From Bacteroidota bacterium (GTDB lineage Bacteria > Bacteroidota > Bacteroidia > Cytophagales > Microscillaceae), in NCBI GenBank assembly GCA_004292795.1, contig RDXI01000006.1:1-59673 (forward strand): 59,673 nt of DNA. The letters run 5' to 3'. Positions 34,370-42,652 of this stretch are shown piece after piece. Under the pieces are notes generated by a model. The model was not told the DNA's origin and ran no database searches. It was given only the letters and a program-made list of their open reading frames with translations. Within the stretch, counting starts at the first letter, position 1. Every line of letters begins with the position of its first letter. A program made the translations under genes and the position numbers.

Positions 34370-35008
34370 ATGAAACTCACTCCTGAAGCCCTACAAGACG
34401 AAACGCGCTACCACTTGGTAGAAGAACTCGAACACGCTGAACTTGTGCCTTTTGTGCAAAAATATATGTACCGCCTCAATGCGGTTTCTGTCTTTTTTTG
34501 GACTATGAATATAGCCATTTTGGTCGTGTTGGCTATGCAGGTAGGCAAGGATTTTGCCCGCGACACTTTCGATTTTGCTATCATAGCATCTTCTATCAGT
34601 TTTGGTATCTTGGCTACCTTTGTGGTGGGCATTGTGATACACGAAAATATCCATTTCCTTGCCTACAAAGCCGTAGGAGCGCGTCAGGCTTCGGTCAAAT
34701 ATGAATGGCGCAAAATGATTTTCTTGTGCGTGGCAGATAGGTTTGTAGCCAGCAGTCGTGCCTTTTTTTGGGTGGCGATTTTGCCTTTCCTACTCCTGAC
34801 TGTAGCGGTAGCCTTGCCTATGTTTTGGGCAGAAGGCGGTTGGTTTTATTTTTGGGGCGGGGCTTTGCTGATGCACACAGGCGCGTGCAGTGGCGATTTC
34901 GCGTTGTTGAGTTTCCTGTACGAACACCGCAGGCAAGAAATTTATACCTTTGACGAGATGAGCGAAAACAAAAGCTACTTCTATGCAAAAATCCAAAAAA
35001 CTGCGTAA
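34370..35008 (+). CDS. DUF3267 putative zincin metallopeptidase, membrane
   Basis: A 212-residue membrane protein with about four hydrophobic segments (for example VSVFFWTMNIAILVVLAMQV and AFFWVAILPFLLLTVAVALP). HENIHFLAYKAVGA, at the end of the second or third segment, is an HExxH-like zinc motif, and LLMHTGACSGDFALLSFLYE supplies a downstream Asp near the membrane. This is the DUF3267 pattern of intramembrane-type metallopeptidases. Substrate unknown. It is 9 bp after the lipoprotein gene and likely co-transcribed. Confidence 0.8.
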   Translation: MKLTPEALQDETRYHLVEELEHAELVPFVQKYMYRLNAVSVFFWTMNIAILVVLAMQVGKDFARDTFDFAIIASSISFGILATFVVGIVIHENIHFLAYKAVGARQASVKYEWRKMIFLCVADRFVASSRAFFWVAILPFLLLTVAVALPMFWAEGGWFYFWGGALLMHTGACSGDFALLSFLYEHRRQEIYTFDEMSENKSYFYAKIQKTA

Positions 35009-35070
35009 TTTTGTGTGCGTTGTAAAAAGTGCGTATTGCATTTTATACATTTCTATTCAGCAAAAATAAT

Positions 35071-36060
35071 ATGCGCTTTCTCATGTTGCCCACACCCAAC
35101 CGTTATGCAGTCCTCGACCTTGGCACTAATATTTTCCATCTGCTCATTGTAGAATTGGAAGAAGGCGCGGAAGCGTTCAAAACCCTTTACAAAGAAAAGA
35201 TTTCTGTCAAAATAGGTAAGGGCGGTATCTCGCAAGGCATCATCAACGAAGAAGCACAAAAGCGCATCATGCAAGCCTTCCACCGCTTCGCAAGCACGCT
35301 ACAAAGCTACGAAGTGCCAAGCCATAAAATATACGCCACCGCCACAAGTGCCTTTCGAAGTGCCAAAAATGGACACGAGATAGCCTTCCGCATTTATCAA
35401 AACTTTGGCATACAAATCAGCATCATCAAAGGCACAGAAGAAGCCCAATACATCTACGAAGGCATACGCCAAGCCGTAAGCCTGAAAGACAAAACCGCGC
35501 TTATCATGGACATTGGAGGCGGAAGTGTGGAACTCATTTTGGGCAATGCGACCAAAATATTTTGGAAACAAAGCTTCGAAATAGGCGGGCAACGCCTCTT
35601 AGACCAATTCATGCGCACAGACCCCATTTCGCAATTAGACCTACAGCGCATGGAGCTTTATTTGGAAACGGCTTTGCTCGAACTGACGCAAATACTGTTC
35701 AGGCACACGCCCCAAATGCTCATAGGCTCGGCAGGGGCTTTCGAAACCGTTGTGGCTATGGCGCAATATCGCCAAGAGCAAAGAATAACCTTGGTAGATG
35801 AACATGGCGAAATGATAGAAAAGTCGGTTCGAATAGACAAGGACGATTTTTATAAACTCTATCAACAAATCATCATGTCCAACCACGAACAACGAAAAGC
35901 CATCGAAGGTATGCTCGACATACGTGCCGATATGATTGTCGTGGCAATGGCTTTGATAAAGTTTGTACTCGAAAAAGTGAACGTACAACATTTCTTTGCC
36001 TCTGCCTATTCGCTCAAAGAAGGCGTTTTGTTCAACAAGATTTTGCAAATAGAAGGGTAA
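35071..36060 (+). CDS. ppx: Exopolyphosphatase / guanosine pentaphosphatase family protein
   Basis: A 329-residue member of the Ppx/GppA family, an actin-like ATPase fold that removes terminal phosphate from polyphosphate or pppGpp. It has YAVLDLGTNIFHLLIVE (phosphate-1 loop), a YATATSAFRSAKNG block, and ALIMDIGGGSVELILGN (phosphate-2), followed by LIGSAGAFETVVAM. It lacks the long C-terminal HD-like domain of E. coli Ppx, as many Bacteroidota members do. Start 35071 (MRFLMLPTPNRYAVLD) is preferred. Which of the two substrates dominates cannot be read. Confidence 0.88.
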   Translation: MRFLMLPTPNRYAVLDLGTNIFHLLIVELEEGAEAFKTLYKEKISVKIGKGGISQGIINEEAQKRIMQAFHRFASTLQSYEVPSHKIYATATSAFRSAKNGHEIAFRIYQNFGIQISIIKGTEEAQYIYEGIRQAVSLKDKTALIMDIGGGSVELILGNATKIFWKQSFEIGGQRLLDQFMRTDPISQLDLQRMELYLETALLELTQILFRHTPQMLIGSAGAFETVVAMAQYRQEQRITLVDEHGEMIEKSVRIDKDDFYKLYQQIIMSNHEQRKAIEGMLDIRADMIVVAMALIKFVLEKVNVQHFFASAYSLKEGVLFNKILQIEG

Positions 36061-36134
36061 TTTTTTGTAGGCAAGGCTTGCCATTTTGCGAAAAAGTTGT
36101 ATTTTTGTTACAAATTTATTTTACCCCTTGATAT

Positions 36135-36917
36135 ATGACTACTCCCATTCAAACAGAAAGACTCAAGTTGGATTTGATAGCGTGGATTGCGCAACTAGAC
36201 CAAGTTGATGCTTTAGAGCGTATTTTGGAGCTTAAAAAACAGTTGGAAACGCCTGTCGTCTTGCCTACCAAGCCGAAAAGAACCTATTTATACCAAGATG
36301 TGGTAGCCATAGCCAACCAATATCCGCCTGACAAACGCTGGACATACACCGAACTTGTGCGTGTCTTTCCTGCTAACCTCAAAGTAAAAGTAGAAATTCT
36401 TAATAATGCACTTTTTATTGAACCTTCTTCTGTCATACATCAAATGGTTTCGAGTGATATTGCTTGTGAAATAACTAATTTTGTTACCCAAAAAGAATTA
36501 GGCGAGGTCTTACACGCCCCTATGGATACTAAGTTTGATGAGGATAATTTACTACAACCCGATATTTTATTTGTTGCAGTTACGAGATACAATATTTTGA
36601 AAAAAAAATATATCAATGGCGCACCCGACCTTGTCATCGAGATAATCTTACCTACCAATAAGAAGCAGGAGAGAGAAGAAAAACACGCCCTTTATGAGCG
36701 TACAGGCGTAAAGGAATATTGGACTGTATTTCCCAAAAAGCGCACTATCAAGGTAGAAACCTTAGAAGAAGGCAAGTTTCAGACCTACTGCGAAGGCAAG
36801 AAAACAGGCGAGATACGTTCCAAGATTTTAGAGGGCTTTTCCATAAAGATAGAAGACATTATGCCCGAAAGTTTGTTTGAAAATGAGGAGAAGAAGAAAA
36901 AGAAAGGAGGGAATTGA
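36135..36917 (+). CDS. Uma2-family putative endonuclease (DUF820), copy 2
   Basis: A 260-residue paralogue of the protein at 19261-20040, differing at roughly one residue in ten. The PD element is LLQPDILFVAVTRYNIL. The ExK-like segment reads PDLVIEIILPTNKKQ, where copy 1 and most Uma2 proteins have EII-SP, so the conserved Ser is Leu here. Upstream identity with copy 1 covers the GTATTTTTGTTACAAATTT segment (its -7 box TATTTTTG is at 36100-36107) and TTGATATATGACT around the start. This is a recent duplication on the opposite strand, 16 kb away. The Ser loss may mean that this copy is decaying. Confidence 0.85.
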   Translation: MTTPIQTERLKLDLIAWIAQLDQVDALERILELKKQLETPVVLPTKPKRTYLYQDVVAIANQYPPDKRWTYTELVRVFPANLKVKVEILNNALFIEPSSVIHQMVSSDIACEITNFVTQKELGEVLHAPMDTKFDEDNLLQPDILFVAVTRYNILKKKYINGAPDLVIEIILPTNKKQEREEKHALYERTGVKEYWTVFPKKRTIKVETLEEGKFQTYCEGKKTGEIRSKILEGFSIKIEDIMPESLFENEEKKKKKGGN

Positions 36918-36957
36918 TATTTTTTAGGTGTCAAAAGGCAAGTTATTTTTTCACTCC

Positions 36958-37410
36958 CTATGCTTGATGGGGTACTAAGGTAAAAGGCACTTGCACATCT
37001 TCTGCATATTCCTCACCTGTTTCTAAGCAATCCAAATCGCTTTCGATGTAATGCCAAAAAATGCTTATCTGCCCATTTTTATTGAGTTGGTAATGTCCTA
37101 AAAGGTCGAATAACTCCAAGAAACGCCTGCTTGAAGTTGTATCGATGTAAACCAAATTACAATGTAGCTCGATAGTATTTCCTACATTTTCGAAATAAGT
37201 AGATAACCAGCCTGTAATGAGTTCAAAAAACTCGTTTATGTTTTGGATAGCAAATGTTTCACCCTCATACAAGTTCTGAAGGAAAATAACATTGGTTACT
37301 TCTCCTTGCAGTATTTGAGTACATTCGCCACCTATAAAACACACACCCGTTTCTGCGTTCAGGTCTATGCTGGGCGTACATTCACTTGGAGGAAGATATA
37401 GATTTTTCAT
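36958..37410 (-). CDS. SiaC-family (DUF1987) regulatory protein
   Basis: A 150-residue protein with SECTPSIDLNAETGVCFIGG, then LYEGETFAIQNINEFFELIT, WLSTYFENV and LVYIDTTSSRRFLELFDLLG. This matches the SiaC/DUF1987 domain, an anti-sigma-factor antagonist-like phosphoprotein that in Pseudomonas controls a diguanylate cyclase through the SiaA/SiaB kinase-phosphatase pair. The Thr in YIDTTSS is the region phosphorylated in SiaC. No cyclase or partner kinase is adjacent. Confidence 0.75.
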   Translation of the reverse strand: MKNLYLPPSECTPSIDLNAETGVCFIGGECTQILQGEVTNVIFLQNLYEGETFAIQNINEFFELITGWLSTYFENVGNTIELHCNLVYIDTTSSRRFLELFDLLGHYQLNKNGQISIFWHYIESDLDCLETGEEYAEDVQVPFTLVPHQA

Positions 37411-37789
37411 ACTGTTTAGTTATTACGTATCGATATGCGTTTACAGGCGTGTAAATATACGCCCTCCCACAGAGAAAAGCAAATAAACCCTGAAATATTT
37501 TTTTTAATGTAAATGTTTGATAAACTGTTATTTGAATGAGGGTGAATAGGCGATTATTGTAATGCTTTGTACTGTTGCTGAACTTGGAATGCTGTGTTGG
37601 CTTGCCTCCTTTTCGAAGTATGATTTTTTGTAGGTTTATCAACATTATTTCACTTTTTTCGCGTTGCATTTCCACATAAAATCTTGTATAAGAAAATGCG
37701 TTGTAGCGGTCAGTACGTTGAAACATAACAGCAGGCAAGGCAACCCAAAAGGGCAAACGCCACACGAAATAATAAAGGCGGATTTTCAT
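37382..37789 (-). CDS. Doubtful ORF overlapping its neighbours
   Basis: A 135-residue ORF whose ATG overlaps the TGA of the upstream lipoprotein gene (ATGA), as a coupled gene would. Its 3' end runs 29 bp into the SiaC gene. The early part (WRLPFWVALPAVMF and YTRFYVEMQREKSEIMLINL) is protein-like, but the second half is biased toward Thr, Lys and Tyr and looks non-coding. It may be a decayed gene or chance. Low confidence. Confidence 0.3.
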   Translation of the reverse strand: MKIRLYYFVWRLPFWVALPAVMFQRTDRYNAFSYTRFYVEMQREKSEIMLINLQKIILRKGGKPTQHSKFSNSTKHYNNRLFTLIQITVYQTFTLKKIFQGLFAFLCGRAYIYTPVNAYRYVITKQYEKSISSSK

Positions 37790-38508
37790 TGTTGGCGTGG
37801 CAAAACGTGGAAATGATGTGTATAAAAAATCATAGTATCTTTTTCAGGCAAATATTTGTGCGAATATTTGATTTTTAAATCTACTGTTTGCTTGCCTGCT
37901 CGTAGTTTTGGCAAAGTGAAATCTCCATGTTTATCTTTATTCAAAATGCCATTTACCCAAATACTCTCTACCCAATAATCCCTCTTCTGCGAGTCGCAAA
38001 ATAACTTGATTGCTAAATGTTCTCCTTCTCGTAAGGTATCCGCAGACTGCACAGCCAACAGAGGCGAGCCAACAAAACAAATAATATCCCTCGACATATC
38101 ATTCGCGCCTATTTTTCGAAGAAAATAACGCTCCCAATACAAAATACGGATTTTTGGGTTAGGAATTGCTTGCATCTCTCGCTTTTTTTCTTTCCATTCC
38201 TTCGCAATCATCAAAGGCTGTAATTGTGTTTGTATATATTGTTCGTGTGTGGCAATGTTGGTGCATTTTTTTGTTTTTTGCCGAACTTCACACGCCATTT
38301 TTACAGCCGTCAGTCCTTCAGGCGAGTTCCCTTCTTTGATTACTTTTCGCTCCAAAGCCCGTAGCGCAATTTGATTGCTTTTTTCGAGTTCTTTCTCTAT
38401 CCTTGCCTCCATGTCTGTCAAACGTTTTTGGCGCAGGGCTTCGCGTTTGTCTTGGCAGGCAAGGCAGGAAAGCATACAAAACAAAAGGGCATAATATCGA
38501 AGATGCAT
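37786..38508 (-). CDS. Lipoprotein with C-terminal beta-rich segment
   Basis: A 240-residue lipoprotein (MHLRYYALLFCMLSCLACQD, lipobox LSCLAC). The N-terminal half is helical and charged (RLTDMEARIEKELEKSNQIA), and the C-terminal half (SIWVNGILNKDKHGDFTLPK, LRAGKQTVDLKIKYSHKYLP) resembles a beta-sandwich such as those in gliding-motility proteins. I do not recognise a named family. The gene lies downstream of ftsY on the same strand with a terminator between them. Confidence 0.6.
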   Translation of the reverse strand: MHLRYYALLFCMLSCLACQDKREALRQKRLTDMEARIEKELEKSNQIALRALERKVIKEGNSPEGLTAVKMACEVRQKTKKCTNIATHEQYIQTQLQPLMIAKEWKEKKREMQAIPNPKIRILYWERYFLRKIGANDMSRDIICFVGSPLLAVQSADTLREGEHLAIKLFCDSQKRDYWVESIWVNGILNKDKHGDFTLPKLRAGKQTVDLKIKYSHKYLPEKDTMIFYTHHFHVLPRQQ

Positions 38509-38566
38509 ACCGCCTTATACTACTCGAACCGCTTAAAACGGAATACAGTCTTGCCTACCAAACAAA

Positions 38567-38590
38567 AACACACCCTTGAAAGAGTGTGTT
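38567..38590 (-). terminator. Terminator after ftsY
   Basis: On the minus strand AACACACTC and GGGTGTGTT pair (one wobble) around TTTCAA, followed by TTTTG. It lies 12 bp past the ftsY stop. Confidence 0.65.
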
Positions 38591-38602
38591 ATAAGGAGAA
38601 AA

Positions 38603-39571
38603 TTACTCATCTTCATTTTTCTTGAACAGTGAGTCGACAAATTCGCGTCTGTTGAATATTTGGAGGTCGCCTATGCCCTCGCCTACCCCAATGTACTTAA
38701 CAGGGATTTTGAATTGGTCGGAAATGCCTATCACTACGCCTCCTTTGGCTGTGCCATCGAGTTTGGTAATGGCTAAAGCTGTAACGTCTGTTGCTTCGGT
38801 AAAGGCTTTAGCTTGTTGAAAGGCGTTTTGCCCTGTACTGCCATCAAGCACCAACAAAACTTCGTGAGGGGCGTTGGGCGAAACTTTTTGCATCACGCGC
38901 TTGATTTTGCTTAGTTCGTCCATAAGGGGCTTTTTGGTTTGTAGCCTTCCTGCGGTGTCGACTATGACCACGTCTGCGCCTAATTCTGTTCCTTGTTTTA
39001 CGGCATCAAAGGCTACCGAAGCGGGGTCTGTGTTCATGCCGTGGTCTATCACAGGCACACCTACTCGTGTTCCCCAAATTTTGAGTTGGTCGACTGCGGC
39101 GGCACGAAAAGTATCGCCTGCCCCCAAGACTACTTTCTTGCCTGCTTCGTGGAATTGGTGGGCGAGCTTGCCTATGGTGGTGGTCTTGCCTACCCCGTTC
39201 ACGCCCACAACCATGATAACGTAGGGTTCGTTCATTTCGGGGATAGAGAAACTTGTAGCGTCAGAGGAGTTATTTTCGGTAAGCAAGGTAGCTATTTCGG
39301 CACGCAAGATATTGTCCAACTCATTCGTACCCATGTACTTGTCGCGTTTTACCCTTGCTTCGATGCGCTCTATGATTTTCACAGTGGTATCAAAACCTAC
39401 ATCAGCTTGCACCAAAATTTCCTCCAATTCGTCCAATACTTCTTCATCAACGCTTGACTTACCTGCAATGGCTTTGGTAAGGCGCGAGAAGAAATTGGTT
39501 TTGGTTTTTTCCAAACCTTTGTCTAAGGTTTCTTTATTTTTTTTATTGCTGAAGAAGTCGAAAATGCCCAT
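38603..39571 (-). CDS. ftsY: Signal recognition particle receptor FtsY
   Basis: SRP receptor GTPase that docks ribosome-nascent chains at the membrane. It has the NG-domain motifs VVGVNGVGKTTTIGKLA (P-loop), AGDTFRAAAVDQLKIW, VIVDTAGRLQTKK, LLVLDGSTGQNAFQQAKAF and ITKLDGTAKGG. The acidic A domain seen in E. coli is largely missing, so the protein is only 322 residues, the short type common outside proteobacteria. A short lipoprotein gene and a methylase lie upstream on the same strand. Confidence 0.97.
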   Translation of the reverse strand: MGIFDFFSNKKNKETLDKGLEKTKTNFFSRLTKAIAGKSSVDEEVLDELEEILVQADVGFDTTVKIIERIEARVKRDKYMGTNELDNILRAEIATLLTENNSSDATSFSIPEMNEPYVIMVVGVNGVGKTTTIGKLAHQFHEAGKKVVLGAGDTFRAAAVDQLKIWGTRVGVPVIDHGMNTDPASVAFDAVKQGTELGADVVIVDTAGRLQTKKPLMDELSKIKRVMQKVSPNAPHEVLLVLDGSTGQNAFQQAKAFTEATDVTALAITKLDGTAKGGVVIGISDQFKIPVKYIGVGEGIGDLQIFNRREFVDSLFKKNEDE

Positions 39572-39623
39572 TTTTTTTTGATTTTAGAAGGTTTTATGAT
39601 GGTATGGTTGAGTGTTGTATGGT

Positions 39624-40031
39624 TTATTTGTTCACGTATTCCTTTAGGCGAGCTTTTGAGGGTGTGTCTTTGAGGTAATAGATGTCCACTTTGTCGCCTA
39701 CTTTGTATTTCTCAAACTCGGCATTGTTTACTATTAGCTCGGCAGATGTATAGTTTCCTAACTTGCCTGCATCAGGGTTTCCTAAGCTATTGATGATGTC
39801 ATCAACATTTTTCTTGTCCTTTTTTTCAGGTTCGGGTTTAGGTTTTTCTTTGTTGGGTTGTGTAAAGAAATTGACGCGGAAAACGGTTTGCGTAGAGCGT
39901 TTGCTTTTGCGCTTTTCAAGTTTTTCTAAAATGGTGGCTTGGGTAAGCACGCCATTTTTCTTGAACTCCTCGTTATTGTCGCAAGAACTGAACAACAAAA
40001 CGGCACATAGTAGGCAAGCAAGGTTTTTCAT
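39624..40031 (-). CDS. Small lipoprotein of unknown function
   Basis: A 135-residue lipoprotein with signal peptide MKNLACLLCAVLLFSSCDNN (lipobox FSSC). The mature region has a Pro/Lys/Glu-rich linker (PNKEKPKPEPEKKDKKN) and a C-terminal domain with FEKYKVGDKVDIYYLKDTPS, like the DUF3592-type beta-domains that contain a 'GDKV.vyyd P..' element. It sits between ftsY and the broken methylase. Function unknown. Confidence 0.6.
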   Translation of the reverse strand: MKNLACLLCAVLLFSSCDNNEEFKKNGVLTQATILEKLEKRKSKRSTQTVFRVNFFTQPNKEKPKPEPEKKDKKNVDDIINSLGNPDAGKLGNYTSAELIVNNAEFEKYKVGDKVDIYYLKDTPSKARLKEYVNK

Positions 40032-40056
40032 AAGATTTACATATTGGGTAATAAGA

Positions 40057-40998
40057 TTAGAATAAAGAAGGTTGTACTTTCTTGTCTTTTTTGTCGGTAG
40101 GCAAGTTTATTTTTTCGTTTTGCAGACGTTGATTGCCTATTTCCACATAAGCGGGATTTATTTCAAAGCCTATAAATTGTCTATTCAAGTTCTTCGAAGC
40201 TACGGCTGTAGTACCGCTTCCCATAAAAGTATCCATGATGATTTGACTTTCTTTCGTGGTTAGTTTTATCAAAAATTCAATAAGTTCTACAGGCTTTTGC
40301 GCTTCATGATAACGCCCTTCGTGGTCGTTGAAGCCAAATTCTAACATATTGGTAGGACTTGCTCCGTTTATCTTACAATCTTCTGTGTTGATAGCCCCCA
40401 CTCCATTTGCCAAAATATTGTCCGTAATGGTTATTTTGTACGGCTTGAAAAACCACGCGATAGGTTCATAAATAGGAGCTAAATTCCCAAGCCTCCAGCC
40501 TTCCCATTCCTCTTGTTCTTTCCCTAATCCTCTATTTTCCAATACAATATTCAATCTTTGCGCTCTATGGTGTGCCGATTGTTTTTTCCAAGCCAACACA
40601 TCTTTTAATAAAAAACCGCTTTCTTCAAAAGCGTTGATAACATGGTGTAGGGTACGCCTCGCACCAAACACAAAAGCAGAAGCCCCTTCTTTCATCAAAG
40701 GCATCAAAGCAGAAGCCCACGAAAAACACCATTCTTCATATTCTTTGCCACTGTTTCGGTCAGCAGATGACCAACCATTGATAGGTTTCCCTCTTCTTTT
40801 AAACCCGCTCTTGCCTTCTTGGGCAGGCGAGCTACCCAATAGTGCGGAGTTGGTGTTGTTGTGTAAAACGTCCCATTCGTCCAAATTGATTCCATAAGGA
40901 ATATCTGACAAAAAAAGGTGTATGCTCTCTTTTTCCAACTATGGCAGAAACTCTCTGCAATCTCCACAAGTAATTTTGTTCAAAAAATCGTTGTTCAT
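40057..40998 (-). pseudogene. Beta-class DNA methyltransferase gene with an in-frame amber codon
   Basis: The frame begins at 40998 with MNNDFLNKITCGDCREFLP, meets TAG at 40939-40941, and continues in the same frame with LEKESIHLFLSDIPYGINLD. The remaining 293 residues have motif IV SDIPYG, a specificity region (KRRGKPINGWSSADRNSGKE), and the SAM motif MDTFMGSGTTAVASKNLNRQ, with a HEAQKPVELIEFLIKL segment. The family would read Gln (CAG) at the stop, a single C-to-T change. The protein can be made only by suppression, reinitiation at the TTG at 40938, or not at all. No partner nuclease is recognised nearby; xisI-xisH lie upstream. Confidence 0.75.
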
Positions 40999-41027
40999 CT
41001 ACTCAATTTGATTAACCAAATTAAACA

Positions 41028-41369
41028 TTAATTCACCGCCCAATCGCTCAAACGCCTATGCGATTCGGGGAAATAGCCTATCACGATTTCTTTTTTGGAG
41101 ATGCCGTTTTCGACCAAGCGGTCTGCTATGCTGTATTCCATTTTGTCTTCTTGCAACCAAACTTTATCGCCTATGATATCCACATGGAACAATAAGTTGA
41201 AGATGCGATGATAGCCTTCCCAACCCATAGCAATAATTTGGTAGTGCTTGTTTTCTTTGTCAGCAACCAATACAAAGTCAAGGTGTTGATTGGCAGGCTG
41301 TTGCAAATCTTTCAAATACTCTTGCAGAGTTTGTTGCAAGATATGTTCTATCTCGGCTATTCTTTCCAT
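41028..41369 (-). CDS. xisI: XisI protein
   Basis: A 113-residue XisI-family protein: LDFVLVADKENKHYQIIAMG, WEGYHRIFNLLFHVDIIGDK, VWLQEDKMEYSIADRLVENG and IVIGYFPESHRRLSDWAVN. XisI and XisH were described as controlling factors for fdxN-element excision in Anabaena. The pair is also widespread outside cyanobacteria, where its function is unclear. xisH overlaps its start by 13 bp, so the two are co-translated. No excisable nif element is visible here. Confidence 0.85.
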   Translation of the reverse strand: MERIAEIEHILQQTLQEYLKDLQQPANQHLDFVLVADKENKHYQIIAMGWEGYHRIFNLLFHVDIIGDKVWLQEDKMEYSIADRLVENGISKKEIVIGYFPESHRRLSDWAVN

Positions 41370-41773
41370 GACAAGATGCTGTTTTCTTCTGGGTTAAACA
41401 AAATTAGGTTTATTTGTAAGTCTTGTATGATTTTTTGAATAAACTCAAACTTTATGATTTTATCATACGCGAATATAGGCATAGCAAGATATATTTTGCG
41501 TTGTAAATTTTTGTAATTGATAATCACTTCATAACTTTTGTATTGCCCGCTTGCGAGCATAAAGTCATGAATGATAGAAGGATTCAAAAAACTCTTTACT
41601 TCTACTGCGATTTTAGCTGTCCCTTGTTCTGCAAAGATGACTTTCTCCGCTCCCAAATCAGTCGCTACTCCACCCTCCTCTCTTGTCAATAGGGTAAGAG
41701 GATCATCTGTTATTTGCCACCCATCTTTGATAAGTGCGTTGCGCACATTTTCATGTAATGTATCTCTTGCCAT
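41357..41773 (-). CDS. xisH: XisH protein
   Basis: A 138-residue XisH-family protein with a restriction-nuclease-like fold: ARDTLHENVRNALIKDGWQI, TREEGGVATDLGAEKVIFAE, KIAVEVKSFLNPSIIHDFML (the D/E-x-K core is EVK) and SGQYKSYEVIINYKNLQRKI. It overlaps xisI and forms a two-gene unit. A toxin-antitoxin or defence role is suggested by its mobile distribution, but I have no direct evidence. It follows rmlA after 18 bp. Confidence 0.85.
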   Translation of the reverse strand: MARDTLHENVRNALIKDGWQITDDPLTLLTREEGGVATDLGAEKVIFAEQGTAKIAVEVKSFLNPSIIHDFMLASGQYKSYEVIINYKNLQRKIYLAMPIFAYDKIIKFEFIQKIIQDLQINLILFNPEENSILSWKE

Positions 41774-41791
41774 AATGATTGGTTATAAAAA

Positions 41792-42652
41792 TCACTTCAA
41801 AAGCCCCAACAAATATTCGCCATAGCCACTTTTGAGCAAAGGTTGGGCTATTTCGGCAAGTTGTTCGGCATTGATGTAGCCCATTTTGTAGGCGATTTCT
41901 TCGGGGCAACCTATCTTGAGTCCTTGCCTTTCTTCTATCACTTGCACGAATTGTCCCGCTTGCATCAAGGAAGTGAAAGTGCCTGTGTCGAGCCAAGCTG
42001 TGCCTCTGTCTAAGATGCCAACGGAGAGCTTGCCTGCCTGTAGGTAAGCCTTGTTTACGTCTGTTATTTCATATTCGCCACGAGGCGAGGGCTTGAGCGA
42101 GTGCGCTATTTCTATCACGTTGTTGTCGTAGAAGTACAGCCCCGGTACAGCATAATTGGATTTGGGAACTTTGGGTTTTTCTTCTATAGATACAGCACGA
42201 AAGTCTTTGTCAAACTCCACTACGCCATATCTTTCGGGGTCTGAAACGTGGTAGGCAAAAACGATTCCGCCATTGGGTTCGGTGTAGTTTTGCAATAGCC
42301 CTTCTAAGCCTGTGCCGTAGAAAATATTATCGCCCAATATCAACGCTACGCTATCCTTGCCTACAAAGTCCTTGCCTATCACAAACGCCTGTGCGAGTCC
42401 ATTGGGTTCGGGCTGAGGTGCATACGAAAAAGAACAACCCAAACGCGAGCCATCGCCCAATAATTTTTGGAACAAAGCTTGGTCTTGGGGTGTAGTGATT
42501 ATCAATATTTCGCGTATGCCCGCACTCAAGAGCGTAGAGAGCGGATAAAAAATCATGGGTTTGTCATACACGGGTATCATTTGTTTGCTCACTGATACGG
42601 TAAGAGGGTGTAGGCGAGTGCCAGAGCCACCTGCGAGGATAATACCTTTCAT
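41792..42652 (-). CDS. rmlA: Glucose-1-phosphate thymidylyltransferase
   Basis: Makes dTDP-glucose from dTTP and glucose-1-phosphate, the first step to dTDP-rhamnose for surface polysaccharide. It has [70 protein letters not shown] and [11 protein letters not shown]-like [20 protein letters not shown]. Length (286) is normal. Its ATG overlaps the stop of the antiporter gene (ATGA). Later rml genes are not in the window. Confidence 0.96.
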   Translation of the reverse strand: MKGIILAGGSGTRLHPLTVSVSKQMIPVYDKPMIFYPLSTLLSAGIREILIITTPQDQALFQKLLGDGSRLGCSFSYAPQPEPNGLAQAFVIGKDFVGKDSVALILGDNIFYGTGLEGLLQNYTEPNGGIVFAYHVSDPERYGVVEFDKDFRAVSIEEKPKVPKSNYAVPGLYFYDNNVIEIAHSLKPSPRGEYEITDVNKAYLQAGKLSVGILDRGTAWLDTGTFTSLMQAGQFVQVIEERQGLKIGCPEEIAYKMGYINAEQLAEIAQPLLKSGYGEYLLGLLK

